Below, piece by piece: positions 42,829 through 51,657 of a DNA stretch of 64,000 bases. Under the pieces are notes generated by a model. That model did no database searches. It worked only from the letters and a program-made list of their open reading frames with translations, and was not told the DNA's origin. The translations under genes were made by a program, and so were the position numbers. The stretch covers positions 1,612,001 through 1,676,000 of the forward strand of contig NZ_JAQNDM010000002.1 in the NCBI RefSeq assembly GCF_028368975.1. The letters run 5' to 3'. The stretch comes from Stigmatella ashevillena. GTDB lineage: Bacteria; Myxococcota; Myxococcia; Myxococcales; Myxococcaceae. How positions within the stretch are numbered: the first letter of the stretch is position 1; the number at the start of each line of letters is the position of its first letter.

Positions 42829-44166
42829 CTAATCGCACTCGTATTTGAAATCGCGGCGCACGGGGCCCTCGTCCAGCCCCGGCGTCCCCGAGTACGCCTC
42901 ATGAACGAGCCGCCCCTGGGCATCTCGCTCGTGGGTGCGCCGGGCATCCACCACACCGTCCCCGTTGCCATCCCACTCATCGAGCCAGACGATCTGCGTG
43001 CCACAGAGGTACGTGAGCCGACGGGTGGTGCGCATGCGGGTGGTCACGGGCGGCGCGGAGGGATCGTTCCCCGACGGTTGGGTGACGTCCTTGCCGAGCC
43101 GCTCCAGCAACAGCAAGCCCGAGGCGTCATGGTAGAAGGTCCGGATCAGCTCGTGCTCGTAGACGTTCACGGCCTTCTGCTCCCAGAGCCGGAACTCGCG
43201 GCCCCCCGGGCCATAGGAATGGACGGTGTGCCGGTTTGACTCAAACGCATACTCCAGCTCGTCCACGAGGTATCCCCGCTCATCGTACCGATGGGTGATG
43301 CGCTGGATGTCATCGTTGTCCCAGGCATCTTCTCGCAGCTTGCCATTGGGCCAGTAGGTGAACGTCTCGCACCGGGCGACGTTCATGTCGCAGTGAGGGG
43401 AGCTGTCGATGGCGACCAACTGTCCCGCCGGGTTGTACCGGTAGAAGACAGGCGTGTGCTCCTCGCTCGCGGGGAGGCGGTCAATGCGCTCGAGCCGACC
43501 CTTCGTGTTCCGGACATACCGGTACACAGTGATGTCATTGGGAGCAGACGAAGAGGTCTCGGTGCGCTCCTGGGGTTTGCCTGCGGCGTCGTAGACCCAC
43601 TCGATCTGGGTCCAGGTTCCCTCCGGCAGGTTCTCCTCGATGCGGCGAAAGGTCTCACGGCCGTTCACCCAGGAGTGGTGCTCCACCGAGTCCGGCGTGC
43701 CATCCGGCTTGTAGGTGCGCCATTCCAGGAGGCGGCTGTCGGCGTCATAGCGGCCCACCGCGCGGCGGCCATCCTTGTAGACCGAGACGCCCTCGCACGC
43801 CGTGGCGCGACGAGGCGGAACGCGCCCCGTCCATGGCACACAGGCCACGGGAGACAGGGTGGGCGCCCCCTCCAATCCAGCACTCACGGGCGGAACATTG
43901 CCCGGTGAAGGCAAGGGCTCTGCTCGCGGCACGGCAGGCTGCGCGGGAGGAATGGAAGGCGCAGCCGGAGGCGTTTCGGGAGGCGCTGGCGGGGGCTGCC
44001 CCGTGGGCGTATCCCCCGTCACGGGCTCGGAGGGAACGGAAGGCACTTCCTCGGGAGGCTGTTGCTGCTCTGGGGTTTCCGGAGCAGGCGGCTCCTCACG
44101 TTGCGCTCCACATCCCGCGAGTACGGCACACAATCCCCACCCCACCCAGCCTTGGTATTGGCGCAT
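42829..44166 (-). CDS. YD/RHS-like repeat lipoprotein
   Basis: 445 residues from the ATG at 44166 (MRQYQGWVGWGLCAVLAGCG; lipobox LAGC). A Pro/Glu-rich spacer of about 100 residues (PPAPETPEQQQPPEEVPSVP) keeps the body off the membrane. From about residue 130 come irregular YD-type repeats: YDADSRLLEWRTYKPDG, VYDAAGKPQERTE, YNPAGQLVAIDSS, YWPNGKLREDAWD, YDERGYLVDELEYA, ending in GRLVHEAYSGTPGLD. This is the surface-exposed Tyr-Asp repeat pattern of Rhs/wall-associated proteins, but with no toxin domain at the end. Probably a carbohydrate-binding or structural outer-membrane protein. Confidence 0.82.
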   Translation of the reverse strand: MRQYQGWVGWGLCAVLAGCGAQREEPPAPETPEQQQPPEEVPSVPSEPVTGDTPTGQPPPAPPETPPAAPSIPPAQPAVPRAEPLPSPGNVPPVSAGLEGAPTLSPVACVPWTGRVPPRRATACEGVSVYKDGRRAVGRYDADSRLLEWRTYKPDGTPDSVEHHSWVNGRETFRRIEENLPEGTWTQIEWVYDAAGKPQERTETSSSAPNDITVYRYVRNTKGRLERIDRLPASEEHTPVFYRYNPAGQLVAIDSSPHCDMNVARCETFTYWPNGKLREDAWDNDDIQRITHRYDERGYLVDELEYAFESNRHTVHSYGPGGREFRLWEQKAVNVYEHELIRTFYHDASGLLLLERLGKDVTQPSGNDPSAPPVTTRMRTTRRLTYLCGTQIVWLDEWDGNGDGVVDARRTHERDAQGRLVHEAYSGTPGLDEGPVRRDFKYECD

Positions 44167-44287
44167 TCCGTCCCCCTGTGTGCTGATGAGCGACAACCTG
44201 CGCACCTTGAGAAGAGGTGCCATCGGACGGAGGTGGGCTGCCTGGCGCCCGCCAGGAAACCCGTCCTGGACCCTGGGGAGGGGCGAC

Positions 44288-44923
44288 TCACCGGAACTTC
44301 GAGCCCCCCATCGCCGTGGGGCACCAGAAGAACGTGGTGCCCTCGGCCCCCGCCACAGGGAGCCGCTGGAAGCCCAGACGCTCATAAAAACGCAGCGCCC
44401 GGGTGTTGGTGTCCCCCGTGCCCAGATGCAAGGACGGCGCACCGGCGGCCGCCGCAGCGGCGAGAAAGGTCTCCACGAGGCGCCTCCCGTGACCGGCGCC
44501 CTGCGCCTGGGGAAGCAGGTCGACATGAAGGTGGGCGGGATGGGGCACCAACTCGGGCGCCAACATCCATTCGGGATGATGCAGCGTGGCGATCAGCCGC
44601 TCATCCCCGGTGCGTGCCGGTTCGACCAGGGGAGGATAGCGGCTGGCCACGCGGGGCAACCACCGGGCGCGCCAGGCCTCCACGAAAGCCGCCGTATGGG
44701 CAGTGCCCAGCACGTACCCCACCACGTGTCCTCCCTCTTCGAGCACGAACGCAAGCTGCGGCTCGAGCGCGAGATAGGGACCGGCGTAGACGTCGGCGAG
44801 CAGCTCGTCGCTCAGGTAGTGGCCCCTCGCATCCTGACCGGCCGCACCCGTGCGCACACAGATGTCGTACACGGCATCCCGGTCTTTCGGCTGGTAGGGT
44901 CGAACAGGCATGGCCGGGCCCAT
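44288..44923 (-). CDS. GNAT family N-acetyltransferase
   Basis: 211 residues from the ATG at 44923, with AGGGG 10 nt upstream; the ATG at 44911 is an alternative. GNAT fold: VRPYQPKDRDAVYDICVRTG, FVLEEGGHVVGYVLGTAHTA, and the acetyl-CoA loop QAQGAGHGRRLVETFLAAA (Q/RxxGxG/A), then RALRFYERLGFQRL. The N-terminal pattern resembles the acetyltransferase part of O-GlcNAcase/hyaluronidase-linked proteins, but the substrate is unknown. Divergent from the small helical-protein gene, with 137 bp between starts. Confidence 0.9.
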   Translation of the reverse strand: MGPAMPVRPYQPKDRDAVYDICVRTGAAGQDARGHYLSDELLADVYAGPYLALEPQLAFVLEEGGHVVGYVLGTAHTAAFVEAWRARWLPRVASRYPPLVEPARTGDERLIATLHHPEWMLAPELVPHPAHLHVDLLPQAQGAGHGRRLVETFLAAAAAAGAPSLHLGTGDTNTRALRFYERLGFQRLPVAGAEGTTFFWCPTAMGGSKFR

Positions 44924-45060
44924 GTTTGCCGAGCCCCTGCCCGGAGACGAGAACGTTCGTCCAGTGATGACTGGAAGAAACTTCAGGGCCGTGGGGACGA
45001 TAATCTCCACAAGAAGATTGCTTCCGCCCTGGAAGCTTCCGAAATCCGAGAAAAAACCGA

Positions 45061-45285
45061 ATGACCACCGCCATCAACGACATGGTTTCCGCCATCACGA
45101 GCGGAGTTCGCTCCAACACCGCGCAAGAGTCGAAGTGGATTGCCAGCGCGCCCCCGGAGATGCAGGGTCAGATGAAGTCGCAGATCCTGATGCAGAAGGA
45201 GCAGGAGCTGTGCCAGATGCTCGCCCAGGCCATGAAGCAGCTGAGCGAGCTGTCGAAGAGCACCATCCGGAACATCGGCGGCTAG
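45061..45285 (+). CDS. Small helical protein, unknown function
   Basis: 74 residues, no signal or membrane segment. Predicted by eye as two amphipathic helices joined by ASAPPEMQGQ: TTAINDMVSAITSGVRSN and LMQKEQELCQMLAQAMKQLS. Its size and helix-PP-helix layout are reminiscent of type III secretion needle subunits, but I see no diagnostic residues and no secretion genes nearby. It ends with SKSTIRNIGG. A strong terminator follows 25 bp after the stop, which supports a real, independently expressed gene. The ribosome site is weak. Confidence 0.6.
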   Translation: MTTAINDMVSAITSGVRSNTAQESKWIASAPPEMQGQMKSQILMQKEQELCQMLAQAMKQLSELSKSTIRNIGG

Positions 45286-45310
45286 TTCTCTGCCGCACCC
45301 GTTGCACCCC

Positions 45311-45355
45311 GAACCGGCTTCGCGTGGGCTCAGCGCCCCAACGCGGAGCCGGTTC
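45311..45355 (+). terminator. Rho-independent terminator after the 74-aa protein gene
   Basis: 15-bp stem with one G-T pair (GAACCGGCTTCGCGT, 45311-45325, with ACGCGGAGCCGGTTC, 45341-45355), a 15-nt loop, then TGCTTTGT. Strong hairpin with a short T-rich tail. Confidence 0.75.
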
Positions 45356-45482
45356 TGCTTTGTCCCGTAAGTGATGCAGGTGGCAAGCACCACGACCCCG
45401 CTCCGCTCGGGGGGCGAGCAAGCTGAGCCACTTGCTTCCTGGTCCAGTACCTCACCGTACCCAGGGTGAACATGCTCTTACT

Positions 45483-46745
45483 GTGCCTGCGTCTCCTGCC
45501 AATCCAGCGAATGAGCGGCGCGACCAACTGCTGAACGCCATCGAGCAGCTGCTCGCGCTGCCTGCGGCCGAGCTTCGCTCCACGATGAACCGTGCCAGCC
45601 AGCTCATCAGCGAGCTCTTCCAGGCCGAGAAGGTAGATGTCTTCTTCCTGGAGCCAGAAACCCAGACACTTGTGGCCTTGGGAGTCAGCGATACGCCCAT
45701 GGGACGCAAGCAGAAGAGCCTCGGCCTGGACCGGCTACAGCTGGCCAACCGAGGGCGCATCGTCGAGGTCTTCGAGACAGGACAACCCTGGCATTCGGGG
45801 CATCAGGACGAGGATCCCAATGAGTTGCCAGGCATCAAGTACGGGCTGGGCATCCGATCCGCCATCACGGCCGCGATCGAGATCGGCGGGCGGCGGCGGG
45901 GCGTATTGGAGTGCTCCTCGTCACGCCCAGAGTATTTCTCCCTGAATGATCTGCGCTTCCTGGAGGCAGTTGCCAAGTGGATAGGCATGGTGGCACACCG
46001 GGCCGAACTCGTAGAGCAGCTGACAAAGGCCGCCGCCGAGCAGGGCCGCCGCGCCGCCGCCGATGAACTCATCACCATCCTGGCCCACGACATAGGCAAC
46101 CACCTGTTCTCATTGCGCACGCGCATCGAGCTCATCCACAAGCGGGCACAGCGTGAACAATCCACCGACTACTTGCGCGATGCCCAGGCAGCAACCCGGG
46201 GCCTTGAGGCCCTCATGCGCCTGACGTCGGATCTGCTCGACGTGGGCCGACTCGATCAGGGGCTCTTTGCCCTTCGCCCACAGTCCGTGGACCTGACGCG
46301 GTTGGTGGAGGAAGTGGCCGCCGCCGCCACGACCCCTCGGACCGCAGTCCAATATCGGGGGCCCGCGGAGCTGGTGTCCATGGCCGACCTGGACCGCCTC
46401 CGCCAAGCGCTCTCCAACCTCGTGGCCAACGCGCTGAAGCACTCCCCCACGGGGACGCCCGTGGTCGTGGAGGCCGCCCGGCAGACACGCACGGACGGCA
46501 CCTGGGCCGTCCTCACCGTCTCCGACCAGGGCCCGGGTATTCCGCCGCACCTGCTCCCGCGGCTGTTCGAGCGCTTCGTGCGTGGCCCTGGCTCTTCGGG
46601 ACTCGGCCTCGGTCTGTACCTGGCGCGGCAGATCGCCATCGCGCATGGCGGCTCGCTCGAGGTCCACTCCGCTCCGGGCAAAGGCACGTGCTTCGAACTC
46701 GCTTTCCCCATGGATCGGGACACGCTGTCCGGCCCGGTGGCGTGA
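45483..46745 (+). CDS. GAF domain sensor histidine kinase
   Basis: About 420 residues from the GTG at 45483; a TTG at 45432 extends the same frame and no ribosome site decides. N-terminal GAF domain at about residues 30-175 (VDVFFLEPETQTLVALGVSD; GIRSAITAAIEIGGRRRGVL). The dimerisation/phosphoacceptor region reads ELITILAHDIGNHLFSLRTR, with DIGN in place of the usual HELRTP-type sequence. A complete ATP-binding lid follows: LSNLVANALKHSPTG (N box), LTVSDQGPGIPPHLLPRLFE (G1/F), GSSGLGLGLYLARQIA (G2). Cytoplasmic, no membrane helix. No response regulator is adjacent, so its partner is encoded elsewhere. Confidence 0.9.
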   Translation: MPASPANPANERRDQLLNAIEQLLALPAAELRSTMNRASQLISELFQAEKVDVFFLEPETQTLVALGVSDTPMGRKQKSLGLDRLQLANRGRIVEVFETGQPWHSGHQDEDPNELPGIKYGLGIRSAITAAIEIGGRRRGVLECSSSRPEYFSLNDLRFLEAVAKWIGMVAHRAELVEQLTKAAAEQGRRAAADELITILAHDIGNHLFSLRTRIELIHKRAQREQSTDYLRDAQAATRGLEALMRLTSDLLDVGRLDQGLFALRPQSVDLTRLVEEVAAAATTPRTAVQYRGPAELVSMADLDRLRQALSNLVANALKHSPTGTPVVVEAARQTRTDGTWAVLTVSDQGPGIPPHLLPRLFERFVRGPGSSGLGLGLYLARQIAIAHGGSLEVHSAPGKGTCFELAFPMDRDTLSGPVA

Positions 46746-46783
46746 CTCGGGGCCCCAGCCCATGCCACCTCGGACGGCGAAGC

Positions 46784-46813
46784 GGGCGCATCTGCTCCTG
46801 CGTGGATGCGCCC
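46784..46813. terminator. Hairpin between convergent genes
   Basis: Perfect 8-bp stem GGGCGCAT / ATGCGCCC with a 14-nt loop in the 98-bp gap between the convergent histidine kinase and GH3 genes. It may end both transcripts; no T-tract. Confidence 0.5.
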
Positions 46814-46843
46814 TGCCGTTTCGCCTCTCCGAGACGCGCCCGG

Positions 46844-49150
46844 CTACTGCACCTGCGCGATGATGTCGTTCAGCATCTGCTCGGTGAACTTGCCCTCGGA
46901 GAAAGCGATCAGCTTGTAGGCGGGCATGTCGTTGACGAACACCAACGTCGACATCTCGGCCTTCTTCCGGGCGCGCTCCTCCCGCAACGTGCGCTTCACG
47001 GTGCTTTGATCTTCTGTCGTCCCGCCCATGATGATGCTCGTCAGCCGCGAGTAGAACGCCTTGCCCTTGGGGTGGTCCTTGAACTCCTTCACCATGGAGT
47101 TGCGCGTCAGCGTGGGGACGGCCACCTGGGCCTCCACCGACACGGGCTTTCGCAGGGGCAAGTCCCTGGACGAACCGCCGACCAGGATGTCGAACCGGCC
47201 CGGGTTGACGGTCCAGCGGTGGAGCTGGGCGTTGTAGTAGGCGAAATCACGCGGGTTCAGCGTGAAGCTCACCGTCTTCTCCTCACCGGGCTGGAGTGCC
47301 ACCTTGGCGAAGGCCTTGAGCTCCTTCTCCGGCCGGCTGACGGCGGGCACCTCTTCGCGGACGTAGAGCTGGACGATTTCCTTTCCAGCCACCTTCCCCA
47401 TGTTCTTGACCTTCACCTGAACGGTCAGACTCCCGGTGTCCTTGATGGACGATGCGCTGAGGGTCATCTCCGAATAGGCGAAGGTGGTGTAGCTCAGACC
47501 AAAACCAAACGGGAACAGCGGCGTGATGTTCTTCTTGTCGTAGTACCGGTAACCAATGAAGACGCCCTCGCCGTAGTGGGCCTGCTGGTTCAGTCCGGGG
47601 AACTCGATGGCGGTCGGCGTGTCCTCCGTACGCACCGGGAAGGTCTCCTGCAATTTCGCAGAGGGATTGACCTTGCCCGTCAGGATATCGGCGATGGCTC
47701 CTCCACCCGCCTGTCCCGTCAGCCAGCCCTCCAGAATGCCCTTCACCCGGCCCACCCAGGGCATGGCGATGGCAGAGCCGTTCATCAACACCACCACGGT
47801 ATTGGGCTGAACCTGACTGACCGCATCGATCAATTGGTTATGCCCTTCGGGCATGTCCAGGTTGGGGCGATCGAAGCCTTCGGACTCGTGACTGTCCGGC
47901 AGTCCGGCGAAGACAATGGCCACGTCCGCGTTCTTCGCCTGCTGCCGCGCGTCGTCGAGCAGCTGAGCGGTGGTCACCCCTTCGAAGTCGTAGCCCTCCG
48001 CGTAAGCGATGCGCTCGCTTCCGCCCAGAATCTCCACCAGCTCGTCATACGCATTGGAGATGCGCGCCGGATTCACCTGCGAGCTTCCAGCGCCCTGGTA
48101 ACGGGGCTCCTTGGCGAAGGCACCCACCAAGGCGATCTTCTTCTTGCCCCCTGCGTCCAGCGGCAGGATGCGGTCATCGTTCTTCAGCAAGATGACGCTT
48201 TCACCTGCCACCTGCCTCGCCAGGGCATGGTGCTGATCCATGTCGAAGCGGACACCGGTCCGGCGGCTCTCCGAGGCCTTGAGGACCACGGCGACCAGCG
48301 AGGCCACCACCTCATCCAAGCGTGACACGGGCAGTTGCCCTGCGTTGACGGCCTCGATGATCTTCTTGCGGTTCACGTCCCCGCTGCCGGGCATCTCCAG
48401 GTTCAGCCCGGCCATGACGCCCTTGGCGCGATCGTGGACAGCGCCCCAATCCGAGACCACGAACCCCTCGAACCCCCATGCCTTCCGGAGGATGTCCTCG
48501 AGCAGGAGGGGATTCTCAGAGGCGTAGACGCCGTTGATCTTGTTGTAGGCGCACATCACCGACCAGGGCTGGGCCTGGGTGATCGCGATCTCGAAAGCGG
48601 GCAGATAGATTTCGTGCAGTGTTCGTTCATCGAGGTTCGAGCTGTTCACCATCCGCTCGAACTCCTGGTTGTTCACCGCGAAGTGTTTCAGGGAGGTCCC
48701 CACCCCCTCGCCCTGAACCCCCTGGATATAAGCCGCTGCCAGACGGCCGGCCAGGACAGGGTCTTCGGAGAAGTATTCGAAGTTGCGCCCCCCCAACGGG
48801 GAGCGCTTCATGTTGATGCCCGGCCCCAAGAGCACCTGGACATCATGGGCCTGGCTCTCGCGGGCCAGGGCAGCGCCCACCTGCCGGATGAGCTCCGTAT
48901 CCCAGCTCGAAGCCAAGGCGGAAGCCGTGGGGAAACACGTTGCGGGAACACTGTCCGCGGTGCTTGGCCCCACCGCCTTCCGGAGCCCATGCGGACCATC
49001 CGTCATGAAAATCGACGGGATTCCCAGCCGTTCGATCTTGTGGGTCGTCCACGCGCCATTGCCAGACAAGAGCAGGGCCTTCTCTTCCAGTGTCATCTTG
49101 GACACCAGCTCCTGCGCTTTTGCTTTGTAGCCTTTGGATTGTTCGGACAT
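46844..49150 (-). CDS. GH3 family beta-glucosidase
   Basis: 768 residues from the ATG at 49150 (MSEQSKGYKAKAQELVSKMT), with GAGGA about 9 nt upstream. GH3 N domain: LLGPGINMKRSPLGGRNFEYFSEDP region, VGTSLKHFAVNNQEF, and the nucleophile motif GFVVSDWGAVHD (Asp). A GH3 C domain and a fibronectin-III-like C-terminal domain follow (LPFGFGLSYTTFAYSEMT, TVQVKVKNMGKVAGKEIVQL). Retaining exo-beta-glucosidase. No signal peptide, so it acts in the cytoplasm on imported sugars. It is the last gene of the seven-gene beta-glucoside operon, 32 bp after the GH1 gene. Confidence 0.93.
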   Translation of the reverse strand: MSEQSKGYKAKAQELVSKMTLEEKALLLSGNGAWTTHKIERLGIPSIFMTDGPHGLRKAVGPSTADSVPATCFPTASALASSWDTELIRQVGAALARESQAHDVQVLLGPGINMKRSPLGGRNFEYFSEDPVLAGRLAAAYIQGVQGEGVGTSLKHFAVNNQEFERMVNSSNLDERTLHEIYLPAFEIAITQAQPWSVMCAYNKINGVYASENPLLLEDILRKAWGFEGFVVSDWGAVHDRAKGVMAGLNLEMPGSGDVNRKKIIEAVNAGQLPVSRLDEVVASLVAVVLKASESRRTGVRFDMDQHHALARQVAGESVILLKNDDRILPLDAGGKKKIALVGAFAKEPRYQGAGSSQVNPARISNAYDELVEILGGSERIAYAEGYDFEGVTTAQLLDDARQQAKNADVAIVFAGLPDSHESEGFDRPNLDMPEGHNQLIDAVSQVQPNTVVVLMNGSAIAMPWVGRVKGILEGWLTGQAGGGAIADILTGKVNPSAKLQETFPVRTEDTPTAIEFPGLNQQAHYGEGVFIGYRYYDKKNITPLFPFGFGLSYTTFAYSEMTLSASSIKDTGSLTVQVKVKNMGKVAGKEIVQLYVREEVPAVSRPEKELKAFAKVALQPGEEKTVSFTLNPRDFAYYNAQLHRWTVNPGRFDILVGGSSRDLPLRKPVSVEAQVAVPTLTRNSMVKEFKDHPKGKAFYSRLTSIIMGGTTEDQSTVKRTLREERARKKAEMSTLVFVNDMPAYKLIAFSEGKFTEQMLNDIIAQVQ

Positions 49151-49182
49151 ATCAGAGGTCCTCGCCAGAAAGCCGACTGGGT

Positions 49183-50556
49183 TCAGGGAACGGTCAACGC
49201 GTTCTCCGCGATGACGCCGCGGTACCAGAGTGCGCTGTCTTTGGGGATGCGCTGCTGGGTCTTGTAATCCACCCAGACGATACCAAAGCGCTGCGAGTAG
49301 CCGCGGTCCCACTCGAAGTTGTCCATGAGCGACCACACGAAATAACCCGCCAATGGAGCGCCCTGCTCCATCGCACGCCGGGCCGCGACAAAGTGGTCAC
49401 GCAAGAAGGCAAGCCGCTTCTCATCCCTCACACGCCCATCCTCACCGGGAGCGGTCGAGTAGCTCACCCCGTTCTCCGTCACGTAGATCTTCCGTGGCCG
49501 GTAGTCGAGGTGGACACGCACCAGAATCTCCCGGAGACCGTCTGGGTAGACCTCCCAGCCCATCTCGGTCCAATCCTTTTCCGGCGCAAGGAACACCTGA
49601 CGAGGCTCATTCTCTGCCTCCGGTACCTTGTCACTCCTGAGGACCGTGCGGTTGTAGTAGTTGATCCCCAGGAAGTCGCACTTCACCGCGATCGTCTCGA
49701 GATCCCCAGGCTGAACCTCGGTGAACCCCTCGGGCGGCAGGCGTCCGGCCGCGATGTGGTCCGCGACCATGTCCGCCGGGTAGCGGCGTCCGAAGAGCGG
49801 GTCGAGGAACCACCGGTTGAAGTAACCGTCGAAGTGCCGGGCCGCGTCGTGGTCTGCCGCGCTCGGGGAGGCGGGGTGCGCGGGCGTCAGGTTCAGGGTG
49901 ATTCCGACCTCCGCCCCTGGGCTCGCAGCGCGAATGAGGGGGACAGCGAGCCCATGAGACAAGAGGAGGTGATGACTCGCTGCGAGCGCCGCGCGGTAGT
50001 CCTTCAAGCCCGGCGCATGGATTCCCAGTTGGTGGCTGAGCATGCTCGCGCACCAGGGCTCATTGTGGGTGATCCACTTCTTCACCCGGTTCCCCAAGAA
50101 GCGAGCGACGACGCCCGCGTACTCGGCGAACGCCTCCGCCGTCGACCGCTTCGTCCAGCCGCCCTCGTCCTGGAGCACCTGGGGCAGATCCCAGTGGTAC
50201 AGCGTCGCGTAGGGCTCGATCCCCGCCTCGAGCAACGCGTCCACCAGGCGGCCATAGAAGTCCAGGCCGGCTTGATTCACCTTTCCACGGCCCGCAGGGA
50301 GGATGCGCGGCCACGCGACGGAGAAGCGGTAGTGCTTGATCCCCAGGCTCTTCATCAGCGCGATGTCGTCGCGGAAGCGATGGTAGTGATCACACGCGAC
50401 ATCGCCGTTCGTTCCGTCATTCACCTTTCCAGGCGTCTTCGAGAAACGATCCCAGATCGACTCACTGCGCCCGTCTTCCGACGCGGCGCCTTCAATCTGG
50501 TAGGAGGACGTGGCGACCCCCCAGGCAAACTCTTTGGGAAAACTGATGTTTGTCAT
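49183..50556 (-). CDS. GH1 family beta-glucosidase
   Basis: 457 residues, the standard GH1 length. FAWGVATSSYQIEGAASEDG at the N terminus, HYRFSVAWPRI, ITHNEPWCASMLSH with the acid/base Glu, FLGINYYNRT, IYVTENGVSYST with the nucleophile Glu, and YFVWSLMDNFEWDRGYSQRF. Retaining beta-glucosidase/6-phospho-beta-glucosidase family; the residues around the sugar pocket do not settle between them. Because the operon encodes an ABC importer and no PTS, unphosphorylated beta-glucosides such as cellobiose are the likely substrate. No signal peptide: cytoplasmic. Gap of 30 bp from the upstream ATPase gene. Confidence 0.94.
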   Translation of the reverse strand: MTNISFPKEFAWGVATSSYQIEGAASEDGRSESIWDRFSKTPGKVNDGTNGDVACDHYHRFRDDIALMKSLGIKHYRFSVAWPRILPAGRGKVNQAGLDFYGRLVDALLEAGIEPYATLYHWDLPQVLQDEGGWTKRSTAEAFAEYAGVVARFLGNRVKKWITHNEPWCASMLSHQLGIHAPGLKDYRAALAASHHLLLSHGLAVPLIRAASPGAEVGITLNLTPAHPASPSAADHDAARHFDGYFNRWFLDPLFGRRYPADMVADHIAAGRLPPEGFTEVQPGDLETIAVKCDFLGINYYNRTVLRSDKVPEAENEPRQVFLAPEKDWTEMGWEVYPDGLREILVRVHLDYRPRKIYVTENGVSYSTAPGEDGRVRDEKRLAFLRDHFVAARRAMEQGAPLAGYFVWSLMDNFEWDRGYSQRFGIVWVDYKTQQRIPKDSALWYRGVIAENALTVP

Positions 50557-50586
50557 ACTTTTGGGACCTCGACTCAGCGAATCTCG

Positions 50587-51657
50587 TCAGGACGCAGCGC
50601 CCTCTGCCAGGGCACTCCTGGGACCCACGGCGCTCTGCGCCTGCGAGTCCACCGGACTGGCAGCGGTGCCCTGTCCAAACAGATGACACCGCACCCAGCG
50701 ATCCTGGGCCAGTTGTGTCGCCCCTGGCATCTCCTGGCGGCACACCGCCATGACGCTCGGGCACCGGTCCGCGAACGGGCAACCCGGCGGCGGATCAATC
50801 AGCTTGGGCGCACCTGACTTCGCCTTCAGCTCGCTCTTCATCGAGCCGTTCGGGTCTGGCACCGCGGAGAGCAGCAGTTGCGTGTAGGGGTGCGCGGGCT
50901 TGTGCATCAGCTCCTCGCTCGGCGCGCCCTCCACGATATGGCCCGCGTACATCACCATCGTCCGGTCCGCGAAATAACGCGCACTCGCGATGTCATGCGT
51001 GATGTACAGGTAGGCGATTCCCCGGTCCGCCTTGAGGCGCTCCATCAGGTTCAGGACGCCGACCCGGATCGACACGTCGAGCATGGAAATCGGCTCGTCG
51101 GCCAGAATTACAGAGGGCCCTGGAGCCAGCGCCCGCGCGATCGCCACACGCTGCCGCTGGCCTCCCGAGAGCTGATGCGGGTAACGGCCCGCGATCTCGG
51201 CCGCGGGGTTCAGATCGACGGTGGCGAGCAGCTCATGCACACGGTCCCTGAGTTCGGCGGCGCCCTTCGCCTTGCCGTGCAGAATGAGGGGCCGCTCGAG
51301 GTGGTTGCCGATCGTATGGACCGGATTCAGCGACCCGAACGGATCCTGGAAGATCATCTGCACCTGCGCCCGGTAATCGAGCGAGGCATGCCGCGGCTCC
51401 TCCTGGAGAATGTCCCTGCCACGGAAGAGAATCTTTCCGCTCGACGGCTCCATCAACCGCACGAGCAACCGCGCGATCGTGCTCTTGCCGCTGCCGGACT
51501 CTCCCACGAGCGCGACGACCTGCCGGGCGCCCAGCGTGAAGGAGATCTCGTTGAGGGCCCTCAGCCGCTTCGGCTTGAAGCCCCCTCCGACCTGAAAGTA
51601 TTTGCCGAGGTCTTTCGCCTCGAGGATGACCTGGTTCTCCTGATGGGTGATCGTCAT
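50587..51657 (-). CDS. ABC transporter ATP-binding protein, OppF/DppF type
   Basis: 356 residues. Walker [16 protein letters not shown]-loop region MIFQDPFGSLNPVHTIG, signature LSGGQRQRVAIARAL, Walker B SVILADEPISMLDVSI (D/E), switch His in LYITHDIASARYFAD. The C-terminal oligopeptide/dipeptide extension carries PPPGCPFADRCPSVMAVC, the iron-sulfur-type Cys cluster found in this family. It energises the importer together with the neighbouring OppD-type ATPase, whose 3' end it overlaps by 4 bp (ATGA). Confidence 0.94.
   Translation of the reverse strand: MTITHQENQVILEAKDLGKYFQVGGGFKPKRLRALNEISFTLGARQVVALVGESGSGKSTIARLLVRLMEPSSGKILFRGRDILQEEPRHASLDYRAQVQMIFQDPFGSLNPVHTIGNHLERPLILHGKAKGAAELRDRVHELLATVDLNPAAEIAGRYPHQLSGGQRQRVAIARALAPGPSVILADEPISMLDVSIRVGVLNLMERLKADRGIAYLYITHDIASARYFADRTMVMYAGHIVEGAPSEELMHKPAHPYTQLLLSAVPDPNGSMKSELKAKSGAPKLIDPPPGCPFADRCPSVMAVCRQEMPGATQLAQDRWVRCHLFGQGTAASPVDSQAQSAVGPRSALAEGAAS

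Noticed and set aside
45061-45285. Call of the 74-residue protein as a type III secretion needle subunit
   Set aside because: Only size and helical layout agree; no diagnostic residues and no secretion genes nearby.
46688-48325. 545-codon plus-strand frame opposite the GH3 gene
   Set aside because: It overlaps the histidine kinase end and GH3 coding region and has no family signature.
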